From NCBI RefSeq assembly GCF_040253615.1, contig NZ_JBEJGY010000004.1, positions 5,146,001-5,210,000 of the forward strand: a stretch of 64,000 nt of DNA, written 5' to 3'. Under the pieces are notes generated by a model. That model was not told where the DNA came from. It did no database searches and saw only the letters and a list, made by a program, of their open reading frames with translations. The stretch is from Streptomyces sp. Edi4 (GTDB lineage Bacteria; Actinomycetota; Actinomycetes; Streptomycetales; Streptomycetaceae). Below are positions 63,056 to 64,000 of this stretch, in pieces. Both the position numbers and the translations under genes were made by a program. Within the stretch, counting starts at the first letter, position 1. Every line of letters starts with the position of its first letter.

Positions 63056-64000
63056 GTGACCGTCGACGAGACACGGTCCGGTGCGGAGTCCGGTGACGGC
63101 ACGGGCGGCGGCCCCGGCGCCGGTGCGGGCGGCTCCGGCGCCCCCGACCAGGCGCCCGTCTCCGCGTATCCGACGCCGCACCACGCCGTCGACCACACCG
63201 CCGAGCCCACCGACGACCCGCTCGCCATCCGCCTGGAACAGCTGATCCTCGGCGCCGACCGCCGCTACACGCCCTTCCAGGCGGCCCGTACGGCGGGCGT
63301 CTCGATGGAACTCGCGTCCCGGTTCTGGCGGGCCATGGGGTTCGCGGACATCGGGCAGGCCAAGGCGCTCACCGAGGCCGACGTGCTCGCTCTGCGCCGG
63401 CTCGCCGGTCTGGTGGAGGCGGGGCTGCTCAGCGAGCCGATGGCGGTGCAGGTCGCCCGCTCCACCGGGCAGACCACCGCCCGGCTGGCCGAATGGCAGA
63501 TCGATTCTTTTCTGGAGGGCCTGACCGAGCCGCCCGAGCCCGGCATGACCCGCACCGAGGTCACCTACCCCCTGGTCGAGCTGCTGCTGCCCGAGCTGGA
63601 GGAGTTCCTGGTCTATGTGTGGCGGCGCCAGCTCGCCGCCGCGACCGGGCGCGTGGTGCAGGCCGCCGACGACGAGGAGATGGTGGACCGCCGCCTCGCG
63701 GTCGGTTTCGCCGACCTCGTCGGGTTCACCCGGCTCACCCGGCGCCTTGAGGAGGAGGAGCTGGGCGAGCTGGTGGAGGCCTTCGAGACCACCGCCGCCG
63801 ACCTGGTCGCGGCGCACGGCGGCCGGCTCATCAAGACCCTCGGCGACGAGGTCCTGTTCGCCGCCGACGACGCGGGCACGGCCGCCGAGATCTCGCTGCG
63901 GCTCATCGAGACGATGGCCGGTGACGAGACCATGCCGGCCCTGCGCGTGGGCATCGCCTTCGGCACCGTCACCACGCGCATGGGCGACGTGTTCGGCACC
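63056..64000 (+). CDS. cya: class III adenylate cyclase (3' end beyond window)
   Basis: The first 315 codons of a cyclase. A Gly/Ala/Asp-rich tail (about 70 residues) leads to a regulatory helical domain (LEQLILGADRRYTPFQAARTAGVSMELASRFWRAMGF...). The catalytic domain then starts with VGFADLVGFTRLTRRL (metal Asp) and AAHGGRLIKTLGDEVLFA (substrate Lys and second Asp). Streptomyces cyclase Cya makes cAMP affecting germination and development. GTG at 63056 has AGGAGG 7 nt upstream. The gene is cut by the window edge, so the cyclase C-terminus is not seen. Confidence 0.92.
   Translation, partial: MTVDETRSGAESGDGTGGGPGAGAGGSGAPDQAPVSAYPTPHHAVDHTAEPTDDPLAIRLEQLILGADRRYTPFQAARTAGVSMELASRFWRAMGFADIGQAKALTEADVLALRRLAGLVEAGLLSEPMAVQVARSTGQTTARLAEWQIDSFLEGLTEPPEPGMTRTEVTYPLVELLLPELEEFLVYVWRRQLAAATGRVVQAADDEEMVDRRLAVGFADLVGFTRLTRRLEEEELGELVEAFETTAADLVAAHGGRLIKTLGDEVLFAADDAGTAAEISLRLIETMAGDETMPALRVGIAFGTVTTRMGDVFGT

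Overview
The window is a piece of a high-GC actinomycete chromosome, almost certainly a Streptomyces. Third codon positions are G/C-rich, GTG and TTG starts are frequent, and the gene set is typical of the genus: AfsQ1/AfsQ2/SigQ, the morphogenic membrane protein MmpB, AccA2/PccE/PccB, BirA and a class III adenylate cyclase. From memory, the gene order parallels the S. coelicolor stretch from about SCO4868 to SCO4928. It is therefore mostly core chromosome, with one small variable patch at about 22.6-28.7 kb. I found no tRNA, rRNA, CRISPR array, IS element or prophage.

Layout. (1) 0.3-6.6 kb: L,D-transpeptidase lipoprotein, a B12-type acyl-CoA mutase large subunit without its B12 domain, LysE exporter, acyltransferase, and a DnaN (beta-clamp) paralogue. 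(2) 6.6-13.9 kb: divergent cluster for a sialic-acid-like nonulosonic acid glycopolymer, probably wall teichulosonic acid. It has three polysialyltransferase-like enzymes, a GT2 enzyme, a CMP-sialate synthetase fused to a HAD phosphatase, and a NeuB-type synthase. (3) 14.1-15.4 kb: M20 amidohydrolase. (4) 15.5-22.6 kb: nucleoside uptake and salvage (BmpA-type lipoprotein, ABC ATPase, two permeases, cytidine deaminase, thymidine phosphorylase). (5) 22.6-28.7 kb: variable patch with an Uma2 gene and its internally deleted copy, a STAS protein, an HxlR/QorB-like pair, a regulator remnant, three small genes and a TPR regulator. (6) 28.7-32.9 kb: ECF sigma factor, MFS exporter with divergent LysR, and an alpha/beta-hydrolase lacking its nucleophile. 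(7) 33.0-36.4 kb: adenosine deaminase and small envelope proteins. (8) 36.4-40.2 kb: afsQ2-afsQ1 divergent from sigQ. (9) 40.4-49.0 kb: uridine-kinase-like gene, deoC with two aldehyde dehydrogenases, a repeat-containing secreted protein with a class F sortase, and a GT-C mannosyltransferase-like protein. (10) 49.2-55.8 kb: phosphosugar mutase and purine nucleoside phosphorylase, GGCT-like protein, quinone reductase, DeoR and TetR regulators. (11) 56.1-64.0 kb: biotin carboxylase, Maf, MmpB, PccE, PccB, BirA and the start of adenylate cyclase.

The most striking system-level signal is a 14-bp palindrome close to TCTACGCGCGTAGA. It occurs six times in this window, each time just upstream of a nucleoside-metabolism unit: bmpA, the ABC-permease-cdd operon, deoA, add, deoC-aldh-aldh, and pnp-phosphosugar mutase. 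Together these form a complete route. Nucleosides are imported and deaminated, then phosphorolysed to (deoxy)ribose-1-phosphate, isomerised to the 5-phosphate, cleaved to glyceraldehyde-3-phosphate and acetaldehyde, and the acetaldehyde is oxidised. In several promoters the palindrome lies between or over the -35/-10 elements, as expected of a repressor site. A DeoR-family regulator at 54.2 kb is the obvious but unproven candidate for reading it.

Other notable points are a probable ATC start codon for the nucleoside ABC ATPase, a matched pair of possibly leaderless divergent promoters in the nonulosonate cluster, a half-length aldehyde dehydrogenase beside a full-length one, and a GTGAC-N6-GTGAC AfsQ1-type box between afsQ1 and sigQ.
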